From NCBI GenBank assembly GCA_041390145.1, contig JAWKQM010000010.1, positions 1 to 64,000 of the forward strand: a DNA stretch of 64,000 nt. The letters are read 5' to 3'. Numbering within the stretch: the stretch's first letter is position 1; each line of letters begins with the position of its first letter. The translations under genes were made by a program, and so were the position numbers. Source of the stretch: Gemmatimonadales bacterium. GTDB taxonomy: Bacteria > Gemmatimonadota > Gemmatimonadetes > Gemmatimonadales > GWC2-71-9. The notes beneath the pieces are model-generated. The model saw only the letters and a program-made list of their open reading frames with translations, was not told where the DNA came from and did no database searches. Of the stretch, positions 33,989 to 43,062 are shown piece after piece.

Positions 33989-35310
33989 CCACCTCTCCGT
34001 TTTCGGGCCCTCCGACCACGACACGCCGGCGGCGACTCCTGGCCGGACTGGCCGTGGTGGTGCTTCTGGCTACCGCAGGGTTCGTGTACTCGGTCACCCA
34101 CACCGCGCCCCCCCCCCCAACGGATACTGCAGCAGCCCATGACCATGGCGCCGCGATGCTCACGGACAGCGCCGAGTCCATCATGCTTTCCGCCGAAGAG
34201 GCTGGTCGCATCGGCATCACCACCGAGGAGGCGATTCTGGGCCCGATGGAGCGCGAGGTGCGCACGGTAGCCCAGGTCTCGTATGACGAGACGCGTGTCG
34301 CAACCGTAGCCCTCAAGGTCGACGGCTGGGTGGAGCGCCTGTACGTGAACATTACGGGACAACCGGTGCGGAAGGGACAACCACTGCTTGATCTCTACTC
34401 ACCGATGCTGGTGAGCGCCCAGGAGGAGCTGCTCATCGCGCATCGGCTCGCGGCGGAGGTCGCCTCCGGCACCCCCTCCGCACAGGCTGGAGCGGAGGAC
34501 CTGCTGCGCTCGGCTCGCCGGCGCCTGGCCTACTGGGATGTCGCGCCAGACGTCATCGCCACCATTGAGCGGAGTGGGCAGGTGCGAAAGGCGGTGCCTT
34601 TCACGGCCCCCGTGTCCGGCATCGTGGTGGACAAGCCGGTCCTGGTCGGGCAGCAGATCATGGCCGGACAGCCGCTCTACACGATTGCCGACCTGAGCGT
34701 CATCTGGCTGGAAGGCGAGGTGTTCGAGCCTGACCTTCTCGCTGCACGCCCGGGGCTTGAAGTCACGGCGGAATTTCCCGCACTGCCTGGGACCCAGCGC
34801 AAGGGCCGCATCACGTACGTGTACCCGACACTCGACCCTGAAACCCGCACCGGGCGCATCCGGGTGGAATTGCCAAACGCCGATCTTGCCCTCAAGCCCG
34901 GGATGTACGCCACCATCCGGTTCCGAGGACAGGCCCGACAGACGCTGACGGTGCCGCGGTCGGCTGTCCTTGCCACCGGGGAGCGGAACTTCGTGTTCGT
35001 CGCCGACCCGGACGGCATGTTCACGCCGAGAAACGTGACGCTTGGGGCCACGACCGACGACCGCATCGAGATCCTCGGCGGCCTCGCTGCGGGCGAACGG
35101 GTCGTCGCGTCCGGGACCTTCCTGCTCGATGCCGAGTCGAACCTCGGCGCCGCCATGGGCGGAATGGGCGACATGCCCGGCATGGACATGAAGGCACCGA
35201 GTAGGCGCAGCGCCCCACACGACAGCGCGACACCAGCGCCCCCGACCATGCCCGGCATGACCATGCCGGCGCCAGTGACAGGAGGGGCCAATGCTCACAC
35301 GGATCATTGA
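33985..35310 (+). CDS. Periplasmic adaptor of a heavy-metal RND pump (CusB-like)
   Basis: 441 residues. N-terminal membrane anchor LLAGLAVVVLLATAGFVYSV; HlyD-type core with VDGWVERLYVNITGQPVRKGQPLLDLYSP and FTAPVSGIVVDKPVLVGQQIMAGQPLYTI. The N-terminal linker (HDHGAAM) and the C-terminus (GGMGDMPGMDM and TMPGMTMPAP) are rich in Met and His, as expected for a Cu(I)/Ag(I) adaptor. It connects the RND pump to the outer-membrane duct. It overlaps the TolC gene by four bases and the pump gene by 20. Confidence 0.9.
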   Translation: MTTSPFSGPPTTTRRRRLLAGLAVVVLLATAGFVYSVTHTAPPPPTDTAAAHDHGAAMLTDSAESIMLSAEEAGRIGITTEEAILGPMEREVRTVAQVSYDETRVATVALKVDGWVERLYVNITGQPVRKGQPLLDLYSPMLVSAQEELLIAHRLAAEVASGTPSAQAGAEDLLRSARRRLAYWDVAPDVIATIERSGQVRKAVPFTAPVSGIVVDKPVLVGQQIMAGQPLYTIADLSVIWLEGEVFEPDLLAARPGLEVTAEFPALPGTQRKGRITYVYPTLDPETRTGRIRVELPNADLALKPGMYATIRFRGQARQTLTVPRSAVLATGERNFVFVADPDGMFTPRNVTLGATTDDRIEILGGLAAGERVVASGTFLLDAESNLGAAMGGMGDMPGMDMKAPSRRSAPHDSATPAPPTMPGMTMPAPVTGGANAHTDH

Positions 35311-38300
35311 TTGGTCGCTGCACAACCGCCTGCTCGTGCTGCTCTTCACGGCCGCCGTGATCATCGGCGGCGTCCTCGCCGTTCGGTCGACGCCGCTCGA
35401 GGCGATTCCCGACCTGAGCGATGTGCAGGTGATCGTCCAGGCGGAGTTCAACGAGCAGGCGCCACGGATTGTGGAAGACCAGGTGACCTATCCCATCGCG
35501 GCGGAAATGCTCAAGGTCCCGGGCGCCCGCGTGGTACGCGGCTACTCGTTCTTCGGCGTCTCCTTCGTGTACGTGATCTTCGAGGACGGCACCGATCTCT
35601 ACTGGGCCCGCTCCCGGGTCCTCGAGTACCTGAATGGAATTCAGGGCAAGCTCCCGGCCAACGTCACGCCGATTCTCGGACCCGACGCCACCGGCCTCGG
35701 CTGGGTGTTCCAGTACAGCATCGAGGATACCACTGGGCAGAAAACACTGGCCGAGCTGCGAAGCATCCAGGACTGGCAGCTGCGGTACGCCCTGACGGCC
35801 GTACCCGGTGTGTCCGAAGTCGCCTCCATCGGTGGATTCGAGAAACAATACCAGGTGGACCTCGACCCGGCGCGTCTCCTTGCCTACCGGGTGCCGATCA
35901 CGGCGGTGATGACCGCCATCCAGAACGCCAACTCCGACGTCGGCGCCATGGTGGTCGAGCTGACCGAGCGCGAGTACATGGTGCGCGGCCTCGGATACCT
36001 CAAGAGCCTGAGCGACATCGAAAATGTGGTCGTCGGTGCCACCCGCAGCGGGACGCCAATCCGGGTGGCCGAGCTGGGGCGTGTCAGCATAGGGCCGGCG
36101 GGCCGGCGGGGGATCGCCGAACTCGATGGACGCGGGGACGCCGTCGGCGGAATCGTGATCATGCGCTCTGGCGAGAATGCGCTGACCACCATCAAGCGGG
36201 TCAAGGCGAAGCTGGCCGATGTGCAGCCGGGGCTCCCGCCGGGGGTGATTGTGCGGCCGGTCTATGACCGCAGTGAACTCATCGAGCGGGCCATCACGAC
36301 CCTCCGGGAAAAGCTGCTGGAAGAGAGCCTGATCGTGGCGCTGGTCTGCATCATCTTCCTGTTGCACGCCCGCTCGGCCCTCGTCGCGATTCTCACCCTG
36401 CCGGTCGGCATTCTCATGGCCTTCATCGCCATGCGGTGGGTCGGGGTCGGGGCGGATATCATGTCGCTGGGCGGGATTGCCATCGCCATCGGCGCGATGA
36501 TCGACGCCGCCATCGTGATGATCGAGAACATGCACAAGCACCTCGAACGCGCGGTGGACGTCAAGCTGAAGCATGCCGGCGAATCGGTGACGGAGGCGTC
36601 CTACACCACCGTCCTCCTTTCCACCTCGGAGCGCTGGCGCATCGTCGGAGCGTCCGCCAGGGAGGTCGGGCCAGCCCTCTTCTTTTCGCTCCTGATCATC
36701 ACGGTCTCGTTCATTCCGGTCTTCACCCTCGGCGGCCAGGAGGGGCGACTGTTTCACCCGCTCGCATTCACCAAGACCTTTTCCATGGCCGCGGCGAGCA
36801 TCCTGGCCGTGTCGTTGGTGCCGGTGACGATGGGGCTCTTCATCCGCGGGCGGCTCTACCGGGAAACGGCCAATCCGATCAACCGGATCCTGATCCGGTG
36901 GTACCGGCCGATGATCGCGTATGTGCTGCGGCATCGCTGGTCCGTCGTCACGGTGGCCGTCATGGCTGTGACGCTGAGCTGGATTCCGTGGCGGCGGCTA
37001 GGGAGCGAGTTCATGCCACCCCTGCACGAGGGCACGATTCTCTACATGCCGACCACACTGCCGGGGATCAGCATCGCACGGGCACGGGAGTTGTTGCGGA
37101 TTCAGGATCAGATCCTGATGAGCTTTCCCGAGGTTGAGCATGCATGGGGCAAGGCGGGGCGGGCGAACACCGCCACCGACCCGGCAGGGCTCGACATGAT
37201 CGAAACAACCATCACCCTCAAGCCGGAATCCGAGTGGCGCCCGGGGATGACGAGCGACAAACTCATCGCGGCCATGGATTCCGCGCTGCGGCTGCCAGGC
37301 ACTACCAACGCCTGGACCATGCCGATCAAGGGACGGATTGACATGCTGGCCACCGGCATCCGAACGCCGGTCGGCGTCAAGATCTTCGGCCCCGACCTCG
37401 GCGAGCTTGAGCGGCTTGGCCGCGAAGTGGAAGAAGCCGTTCGCACAATCCCAGGGACGCGCAGCGCGTTCGCCGAGCGCTCGGTCTCGGGGTACTACCT
37501 CGACATCGACATTGATCGGGCAGAAGCCGCGCGCCATGGGCTGAACGTCGGGGACGTGCAGACGGTCATCGCCACGGCTGTTGGAGGAATGACCGTCACC
37601 CAGACAGTCGAAGGCCGGGAGCGTTACGGCGTCCGCATCAGGTACCCGCATGAGCTCCGGGACAGCCCGGAGCGGCTGGCGTCAGTCCTGATCCCTGTGA
37701 GTCACGGGTTGGGTGGCCCCGCGGGGACCCCGATGGCCGGCGGCATGCCCGGTTCCAGCGGCAACGCCACCGCAGTGGGCGGCGAGACGTTCGTCCCACT
37801 CGGCCAGATCGCGACCATCCGTCAGGAGGCCGGGCCGATGGTGGTCCGAACGGAGGGTGCCCAACCGACGGCCTGGGTGTACATCGATGTCGGGGACCGC
37901 GACATCGGCAGCTATGTCGCGGAGGCCCGCACGGCGGTGGAGCGGGCGGTGGTCCTGCCGACGGGGTACACCATCGTGTGGAGCGGTCAGTATGAGTACA
38001 TGCAGCGCGCGGCCGCCAAGCTGAAGGTCGTGGTGCCCGCGACACTGGCCATCATCTTCCTGCTCCTGTACTTCAACTTTGGACGGCTGGGCGAGACCGC
38101 CATCGTCATGCTCTCGCTCCCGTTTGCGCTGGTCGGCGGCCTCTGGTTCATCTGGCTCCTCGGCTACAATTGGTCGGTGGCGGTGGCCATTGGGTTCGTC
38201 GCGCTCGCGGGGGTCGCGGCAGAGACCGGGGTGATCATGCTCATCTACCTCGACCATGCCTGGCAGGCGAAACGATCCGAGGGACGTGTGCCTTCGCTCC

Positions 38301-38536
38301 AGGACCTGTACGATGCCGTTATGGAGGGAGCGGTGGAGCGGGTCCGGCCCAAGTTGATGACGGTGACCGCCATCATGGCTGGCCTGTTGCCGATCCTGTG
38401 GGGGACGGGTGCCGGCGCCAGCGTGATGAAGCGGATCGCGGCGCCGATGGTGGGGGGAATGGTTAGCAGCACGCTGCTGACTTTGCTTGTCATCCCTGCC
38501 ATCTACTCGCTGTGGAAGGAACGGGAGGTGGCATGA
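35291..38536 (+). CDS. Heavy-metal efflux RND transporter (CusA/CzcA family)
   Basis: 1081 residues, about 12 helices and two large periplasmic loops. It starts LTRIIDWSLHNRLLVLLF. The proton-relay helix carries GAMIDAAIVMIENMHKHLE near residue 400, with one Asp as in heavy-metal RND pumps (multidrug pumps have two). The second half has LPFALVGGLWFIWLLGYNWSVAVAIGFVALAGVAAETGV. It exports metal ions, most likely Cu(I)/Ag(I) given the Met-rich neighbours. AGGAGG at 35279-35284 supports the start within the adaptor gene. Confidence 0.95.
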   Translation: MLTRIIDWSLHNRLLVLLFTAAVIIGGVLAVRSTPLEAIPDLSDVQVIVQAEFNEQAPRIVEDQVTYPIAAEMLKVPGARVVRGYSFFGVSFVYVIFEDGTDLYWARSRVLEYLNGIQGKLPANVTPILGPDATGLGWVFQYSIEDTTGQKTLAELRSIQDWQLRYALTAVPGVSEVASIGGFEKQYQVDLDPARLLAYRVPITAVMTAIQNANSDVGAMVVELTEREYMVRGLGYLKSLSDIENVVVGATRSGTPIRVAELGRVSIGPAGRRGIAELDGRGDAVGGIVIMRSGENALTTIKRVKAKLADVQPGLPPGVIVRPVYDRSELIERAITTLREKLLEESLIVALVCIIFLLHARSALVAILTLPVGILMAFIAMRWVGVGADIMSLGGIAIAIGAMIDAAIVMIENMHKHLERAVDVKLKHAGESVTEASYTTVLLSTSERWRIVGASAREVGPALFFSLLIITVSFIPVFTLGGQEGRLFHPLAFTKTFSMAAASILAVSLVPVTMGLFIRGRLYRETANPINRILIRWYRPMIAYVLRHRWSVVTVAVMAVTLSWIPWRRLGSEFMPPLHEGTILYMPTTLPGISIARARELLRIQDQILMSFPEVEHAWGKAGRANTATDPAGLDMIETTITLKPESEWRPGMTSDKLIAAMDSALRLPGTTNAWTMPIKGRIDMLATGIRTPVGVKIFGPDLGELERLGREVEEAVRTIPGTRSAFAERSVSGYYLDIDIDRAEAARHGLNVGDVQTVIATAVGGMTVTQTVEGRERYGVRIRYPHELRDSPERLASVLIPVSHGLGGPAGTPMAGGMPGSSGNATAVGGETFVPLGQIATIRQEAGPMVVRTEGAQPTAWVYIDVGDRDIGSYVAEARTAVERAVVLPTGYTIVWSGQYEYMQRAAAKLKVVVPATLAIIFLLLYFNFGRLGETAIVMLSLPFALVGGLWFIWLLGYNWSVAVAIGFVALAGVAAETGVIMLIYLDHAWQAKRSEGRVPSLQDLYDAVMEGAVERVRPKLMTVTAIMAGLLPILWGTGAGASVMKRIAAPMVGGMVSSTLLTLLVIPAIYSLWKEREVA

Positions 38537-38779
38537 AGCACCACCCCCGGCACCGAAGCCGCCGTCCCGCGGCGTCTGCGAGCCTGGTCATCCATCCATC
38601 GCTCCTTCGAGCGCATTCACCAATAGTTCCTTCGATGGATTGTCGGCGCCTGTCTCACCCCCCTGATTGCAGGGATGGGCTCTCGCGTCGACCGCCCGGG
38701 GGAGCTCGGACTCGTTGTCGGTATGATCGAGCCGCGGCGGCTTGAAACGAATCGACCCGTTGGACAGGAGCATCCGACC
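38537..38779 (+). other. Gap between the RND pump and the Met-rich lipoprotein
   Basis: 243 bases. TATGAT at 38722-38727 could be a -10 for the lipoprotein gene; no good -35 is seen at 16-18 bases. ACAGGAGC ahead of 38780 supplies its ribosome binding site. A 70-codon frame starting in overlap with the pump stop has Arg/Pro-rich, unlikely composition and is not called. Confidence 0.4.
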
Positions 38780-39220
38780 ATGCGAAAGACTTACAGAGCC
38801 CTGGCGATTATCACGCTCGCGTTGGCGGCATGCACCACGACGCCGGACGCGAGCCGGGCATCATTGGCCGGCGTTGGTGGCATGATGGGTGGAGCCCAGA
38901 TGCCAACGCAGGAGCCTCAAATGGTGACCCTGATGAGTGCACAACTCGACTCACTGGCGATCATGACACCGACACAAATGACCGCCATGATGACGGCGCA
39001 TGACGCCCAGGTTTCCCAGATGATGGACATGATGGACTCCGCAATGCAGGGCATGAACATGCGGCGTGACGCCGGCTGGATGGCGCTCAATGATTCCGTG
39101 CAGCAGGACCTGACGACGATGCCGGCCCTGTCCGGCGACGCGCTGCAGGCTCGCATGCAGGCGCATATCGGGCGGATGCGTCGGATGATGACCATGTATC
39201 AGGGGATGCCCCACAATTGA
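38780..39220 (+). CDS. Met-rich lipoprotein of the copper island
   Basis: 146 residues. Lipobox LALAAC near residue 18. The mature part is helical and packed with about 25 Met (MMGGAQMPTQEPQM, AMMTAHDAQVSQMMDMMDSA, GRMRRMMTMYQGM), matching methionine-motif copper binding in the periplasm. No family is recognised. Context between the Cus-like pump and the P-type ATPase supports a metal chaperone or buffer. GGAG lies at suitable spacing. A GC-rich hairpin (39241-39267) follows. Confidence 0.78.
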   Translation: MRKTYRALAIITLALAACTTTPDASRASLAGVGGMMGGAQMPTQEPQMVTLMSAQLDSLAIMTPTQMTAMMTAHDAQVSQMMDMMDSAMQGMNMRRDAGWMALNDSVQQDLTTMPALSGDALQARMQAHIGRMRRMMTMYQGMPHN

Positions 39221-39240
39221 CCGCGCTCGATTGAGTACCT

Positions 39241-39267
39241 GGCGGTCCCGGCATCGCCGGGGCCGCC
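39241..39267. terminator. Possible terminator hairpin after the Met-rich lipoprotein
   Basis: Arms GGCGGTCCCGGC and GCCGGGGCCGCC around ATC form a 12-bp stem with one wobble. There is no T tract, so termination may be partial or may need Rho. Confidence 0.45.
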
Positions 39268-39313
39268 GGGCTCAGCCAACTGACACCATCCTGATCATAT
39301 CGTGTGAGGTGGC

Positions 39314-41371
39314 ATGACCAGCCACGACAAATCCGAGCATCACCAGCATGCGGACATGACGGGCCACCAACCCGCCACTCACGACCACGCCTCCATGATG
39401 GCCGACCCGAACATGGCCAAGGAAATGGAGCGGGACATGCGGCGCCGCTTCTGGGTGGCGCTGGCCTTCACCATCCCCGTCACTCTGATCGCCGGGCACA
39501 TCCCCGGTGTACCGATGCTTCTCCATCCGCCCCTGGCCGGCTGGGTCGAGTTGGGGCTCTCCGTTCCTGTGGTCTGGTGGGCGGGCTGGGTCTTTATCAG
39601 CGGCAGCTACCACGCGCTGAAGAACAGACAACTTGACATGTCGGTGCTGATTGCCACCGGCGTGCTCGCCGCCTGGCTCTCAAGCCTCTACCTGACGATC
39701 ATCGCCGAGCCGACGTCGTACTACGAAGCGGCGTGCATGCTCGTGACGTTTGTGCTGTTCGGGCACTGGATGGAGATGAAGTCCCGGCGCGGCACCTCGG
39801 ACGCGCTGCGCGCGCTCTTCGACCTGGTGCCGCCCACCGCCCGCGTGCTTCGAGACGGCAAGGAGGTGGAGGTCCCCACGAGTGACGTGGTCGTCGGGGA
39901 CCTGTTGCGGCTCCGCCCCGGCGACAAGATACCGGTGGATGGCGAGCTCACCGAGGGCGCCACCGACGTGGACGAGGCGCTTGTCACGGGGGAGAGCCGG
40001 CCGGTCAAGCGCGGCCCCGGAGACGCGCTGGTTGGCGGCGCCATCAACGTGAGTAGCGCGGTGACGATGCGCGCCACCCGAGTCGGCAAGGATACCGTGC
40101 TGGCACAGATTGCCGACCTCGTCTCCAAGGCACAGAACTCCAAGGCGCCCCGCCAGCGGCTGGCCGACACGGCGGCCGCGATCCTGGTCGTGGTGGCCGT
40201 CGGCGCTGGCGTGCTGACCTTCGCGGGCTGGAGTCTGCTCGCCGACGTCCCCTTCCTCACTGCTCTCACCTTTTCCATCTCCGCCGTCGTTATCGCGTGC
40301 CCCGACGCCCTCGGCCTCGCCACCCCGACCGCCGTCGCGGTCGGCACCGGGCTCGGCGCGAAACACAATATCCTGATCAAGGACGCCACCACCCTTGAGA
40401 GCCTCAGCCGGATCAATACCCTCGTGCTGGACAAGACCGGGACTATCACCGAGGGGAAGCCGAGCGTGACGGATGTCCTCCCCGCCATGGGGCGAACCGC
40501 CGACGAGGTGCTGACCCGGGCGGCAGCGCTCGCGGGGAAGTCCACCCATCCGCTGTCGCGCGCCATCGCCGCAGCTGCGGAGGAGCAGTCGCTATCCGGA
40601 CCCGAAGGCGTGTCCGAGGTGGCGGATCGGCCCGGCGAGGGAATGGAAGGGGTCGTGGCCGGCCAGCGTACTCTGCTCGGCAATGCAGCGCTGCTCGATA
40701 GCGCGGGCGTGGACCCCGGGCGACTCGCATCGGGCGCATCTGCCCTGGCCGCGCAGGGACGCTCCCTCGTCTGGGTGGCGGCCGGCGGCGCGGTACTCGG
40801 CGTTATCGGTATCACCGACGCGATCCGGCCGACGGCGGCCGAGGCGATCGCGGAGCTCAAAACCATGGACATCGTGCCGGTGCTCATGAGCGGCGACCTC
40901 ACCGAGACCGCCGAGCGTGTGGCCCGCGCGGTGGGGATCGAGCGGGTGCTCGCAGAGGTGCGGCCCGAGCAGAAGGCGGAGCAGGTCAAGGCGCTGCAGC
41001 GCGAGGGGCAGTTTGTTGCGATGGTGGGTGATGGTGTCAACGACGCCCCCGCCCTGGCGCAGGCCGACATCGGAATCGCCATCGGCAAGGGGACTGACGT
41101 GGCCATTGAGGCGGCACAAGTGGTCTTGATGCGCTCGGACCCGGCTGACATTGCGCGGGCCATCCGGCTGAGCAAGGCCACGGTCCGGAAGATGAAGCAG
41201 AACCTGGCCTGGGCCAGCGTCTACAACCTCCTGGCCATCCCGGTGGCGGCGGGTGTGTTCTACAACTCGCTGGGCTGGTCGCTCCGACCAGAGGTGTCGG
41301 CGCTGCTGATGTCGGCGTCAAGCATCATCGTGGCGCTGAACGCGGTGTCATTGCGGGGGGCAAAGATATAG
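39314..41371 (+). CDS. P1B-type metal-transporting ATPase with CPD motif
   Basis: 685 residues. The N-terminus (1-35) is rich in His and Met (HHQHADMTGHQP, HDHASMM) and has no Cys-based metal domain. TGES at 225-228, phosphorylated Asp in DKTGT at 373-377, the HP motif in STHPLSRAI near 415, and MVGDGVNDAPALAQAD near 570 complete the P-type set. The ion-path motif in helix 6 is ACPDALGLATPTA (329-331 CPD) rather than CPC or CPH, so metal choice is uncertain. The context argues for copper or silver. GAGG ahead of the ATG supports the start. Confidence 0.93.
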   Translation: MTSHDKSEHHQHADMTGHQPATHDHASMMADPNMAKEMERDMRRRFWVALAFTIPVTLIAGHIPGVPMLLHPPLAGWVELGLSVPVVWWAGWVFISGSYHALKNRQLDMSVLIATGVLAAWLSSLYLTIIAEPTSYYEAACMLVTFVLFGHWMEMKSRRGTSDALRALFDLVPPTARVLRDGKEVEVPTSDVVVGDLLRLRPGDKIPVDGELTEGATDVDEALVTGESRPVKRGPGDALVGGAINVSSAVTMRATRVGKDTVLAQIADLVSKAQNSKAPRQRLADTAAAILVVVAVGAGVLTFAGWSLLADVPFLTALTFSISAVVIACPDALGLATPTAVAVGTGLGAKHNILIKDATTLESLSRINTLVLDKTGTITEGKPSVTDVLPAMGRTADEVLTRAAALAGKSTHPLSRAIAAAAEEQSLSGPEGVSEVADRPGEGMEGVVAGQRTLLGNAALLDSAGVDPGRLASGASALAAQGRSLVWVAAGGAVLGVIGITDAIRPTAAEAIAELKTMDIVPVLMSGDLTETAERVARAVGIERVLAEVRPEQKAEQVKALQREGQFVAMVGDGVNDAPALAQADIGIAIGKGTDVAIEAAQVVLMRSDPADIARAIRLSKATVRKMKQNLAWASVYNLLAIPVAAGVFYNSLGWSLRPEVSALLMSASSIIVALNAVSLRGAKI

Positions 41372-41402
41372 CGGCGGAGGAGGAATGTCGGTTCGTGGGG
41401 AT

Positions 41403-41426
41403 AGGGGTGCAAGGCGCAGCACCCCT
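41403..41426. terminator. Hairpin between convergent genes
   Basis: Stem AGGGGTGC / GCACCCCT with an 8-base loop between the ATPase stop and the end of the minus-strand lipoprotein gene. A bidirectional terminator is plausible but there is no T tract. Confidence 0.45.
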
Positions 41427-41440
41427 GCCCTCACGCCGTG

Positions 41441-41971
41441 TCAGGATGTGGTGAACGTAAACATCATCCCATAACTGCCGTTCGAACCGTGCCAACCCGT
41501 GCCCATCCCGTTGGTCGGCTGTCCTGCATGCATCCCACCCATCATGCCTGACTGCAGCCACATCCCACCCATCTGATTGACCATGGCGTCCATGTCGATT
41601 GGTCTGTCATCGGCATCCATCATCCCAGCGCCGACGTGAATCGTGTACATCGTGCCACTGGCAAACGGGGCCGCGTGGGTGCAGGTGAGCGTGGTCCGAT
41701 CTCCCGACCAGGTGCAACTCATTGGCACAACAGGGCCCGCCGTCGTGCCCTCGTGAACATCCATGTACGATTCCATGCCCGCGGCCAGGGGCGCGGAGAA
41801 GGTGAGCACGATCGGCGCCGCCGGGTCGACACTGGTCGCGTTACCAACGGGAGAAACGACCGTCAATGCCGTGGCGGTTGGATCGGCAGGGGCACTGCTA
41901 TCATTGCACGCCATCGTGAATAGAGCGGAAGTGCATACGAGAATTGCCGTAACCTGCGTTCGCCTGAACAT
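41441..41971 (-). CDS. Lipoprotein with Ig-like (Big_5) domain and Met-rich end
   Basis: 176 residues. Signal with lipobox LFTMAC near residue 20. Residues about 35-130 have the SbsA Ig-like pattern (VVSPVGNATSVDPAAPIVLTF, then FASGTMYTIHVGAG). The C-terminus is rich in Met, Gly and His (MVNQMGGMWLQSGMMGGMHAG), again suggesting copper binding. It is convergent with the ATPase gene. A 40-bp inverted repeat starts 26 bases upstream of its ATG and may control it. The start at 41971 fits the signal; an upstream extension is unlikely. Confidence 0.78.
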   Translation of the reverse strand: MFRRTQVTAILVCTSALFTMACNDSSAPADPTATALTVVSPVGNATSVDPAAPIVLTFSAPLAAGMESYMDVHEGTTAGPVVPMSCTWSGDRTTLTCTHAAPFASGTMYTIHVGAGMMDADDRPIDMDAMVNQMGGMWLQSGMMGGMHAGQPTNGMGTGWHGSNGSYGMMFTFTTS

Positions 41972-41997
41972 GACACACACCTCAACATCCGGGGAAG

Positions 41998-42037
41998 TTG
42001 TTCGAGACGGGAACCATGGTATCCCGATTCTCAACAA
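41998..42037. promoter_or_regulatory. 40-bp inverted repeat upstream of the Ig-like lipoprotein gene
   Basis: Outer arms TTGTT and AACAA, middle arms GAGA and TCTC, inner arms CGGGA and TCCCG, around ACCATGGTA. The single mismatched positions are symmetric. It sits where a repressor or activator would bind, or could form a leader hairpin. Confidence 0.55.
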
Positions 42038-42171
42038 GGCATCGCTATTGGTCCCTGAACCGTCGGTGAGGTTGTCGTGAAGAGACCCTCATAGCCCTGT
42101 GGGGCAGCGGTGCACCCGCGCGCCGGTACCGAAGTCGGGGCGTCTCGTCATCCTGGTTCACGGCAGGCGGC

Positions 42172-43062
42172 TCACTCCGCCTCAGCGTATCGGCTCCTCG
42201 CGTCCATTCGCTCGACCTTCCATCCCGTGCCACCGCCATACACCGTCGCCGAGAGCCAGGATTCCTCCTCGGTAAGGCCATCCTCCGCCACGGAGGTATA
42301 CCACGCCTTCGGGAGCCCTCCCTCCCCGCCACTCCACCGATACCGTCGCTGCTTCAGGACGTCTTTCTTGTCATAGGCTGAATTCAGTGCCCACACCCTG
42401 AATGACGGCGTCCGCGCCGACTCCAGCAAGGTTTGCAACGGGAGTGTGCCATCGTCGAACGGCTCCTGCAGCAGCCGGAGCACTGCGTGGCAATCGGCGT
42501 CGGCGCGATGTCCGTCGAAGAACAGTTGGCAGCGCTTCATCAGCAGGAACTCAAGCGCCCCCGAGCTGACGCCCAGTGCCTTCCACGGTACCTCGCGTTG
42601 CGAGCAGGCCCATGCCTTTCCTTTGAACGAGGCAAGCCGACGGTCCACAAACGGCCGGTCGAATCCGGCGTTGTGGGCAATGACCAGCCCGACCTCGGCA
42701 AGCATGGCGGCCACTGCCTGCTCGTCGATGGACTTGCCGGCCACCATCTCGTCGGTGATACCAGTCAGCCGCGTGACCTCCGCCGGAATGGGCCGACCCG
42801 GATCCTCGAGACAGCTCACGGCCTCGCCGACCGTCAGAATGCGTCCGCTCTCCTTCTCAAACTCGAAAGGCACCCCGCAAAACTCGATGATCTTGTCGCG
42901 CGCGGTGTCGAGCCCCGTCGTTTCCACGTCGACAACGACCCCCATGGCGGTGGCGCTGCCATCACCTTCGTGGTACCGGGACGGGGGCACGAAACGGCGC
43001 AGCACCCGGTAATCCGGGGAGGCGTCCAGCTGGGCGGCAAGCGACTCGAGCTTGTCGGTCAT
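42172..43062 (-). CDS. DnaQ-like 3'-5' exonuclease (DEDD family)
   Basis: 296 residues. Exo I VVDVETTGLDTARDKIIEF near residue 44, Exo II VIAHNAGFDRPFVDRRL near 128, Exo III HRADADCHAVLRLL near 187. These provide the four acidic metal ligands and the general-base His. The last 90 residues (VWALNSAYDKKDVLKQRRYRW) form an extra domain seen in stand-alone epsilon-like exonucleases, not in replicative DnaQ. The role could be repair or nucleic acid turnover. The ATG overlaps the stop of the upstream binding-protein gene (ATGA). Confidence 0.88.
   Translation of the reverse strand: MTDKLESLAAQLDASPDYRVLRRFVPPSRYHEGDGSATAMGVVVDVETTGLDTARDKIIEFCGVPFEFEKESGRILTVGEAVSCLEDPGRPIPAEVTRLTGITDEMVAGKSIDEQAVAAMLAEVGLVIAHNAGFDRPFVDRRLASFKGKAWACSQREVPWKALGVSSGALEFLLMKRCQLFFDGHRADADCHAVLRLLQEPFDDGTLPLQTLLESARTPSFRVWALNSAYDKKDVLKQRRYRWSGGEGGLPKAWYTSVAEDGLTEEESWLSATVYGGGTGWKVERMDARSRYAEAE

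Noticed and set aside
38533..38745. 70-codon frame overlapping the RND pump stop
   Set aside because: The ATGA overlap is attractive, but the product is Arg/Pro/Ser-rich, has no recognisable feature, and covers the probable promoter of the next gene.
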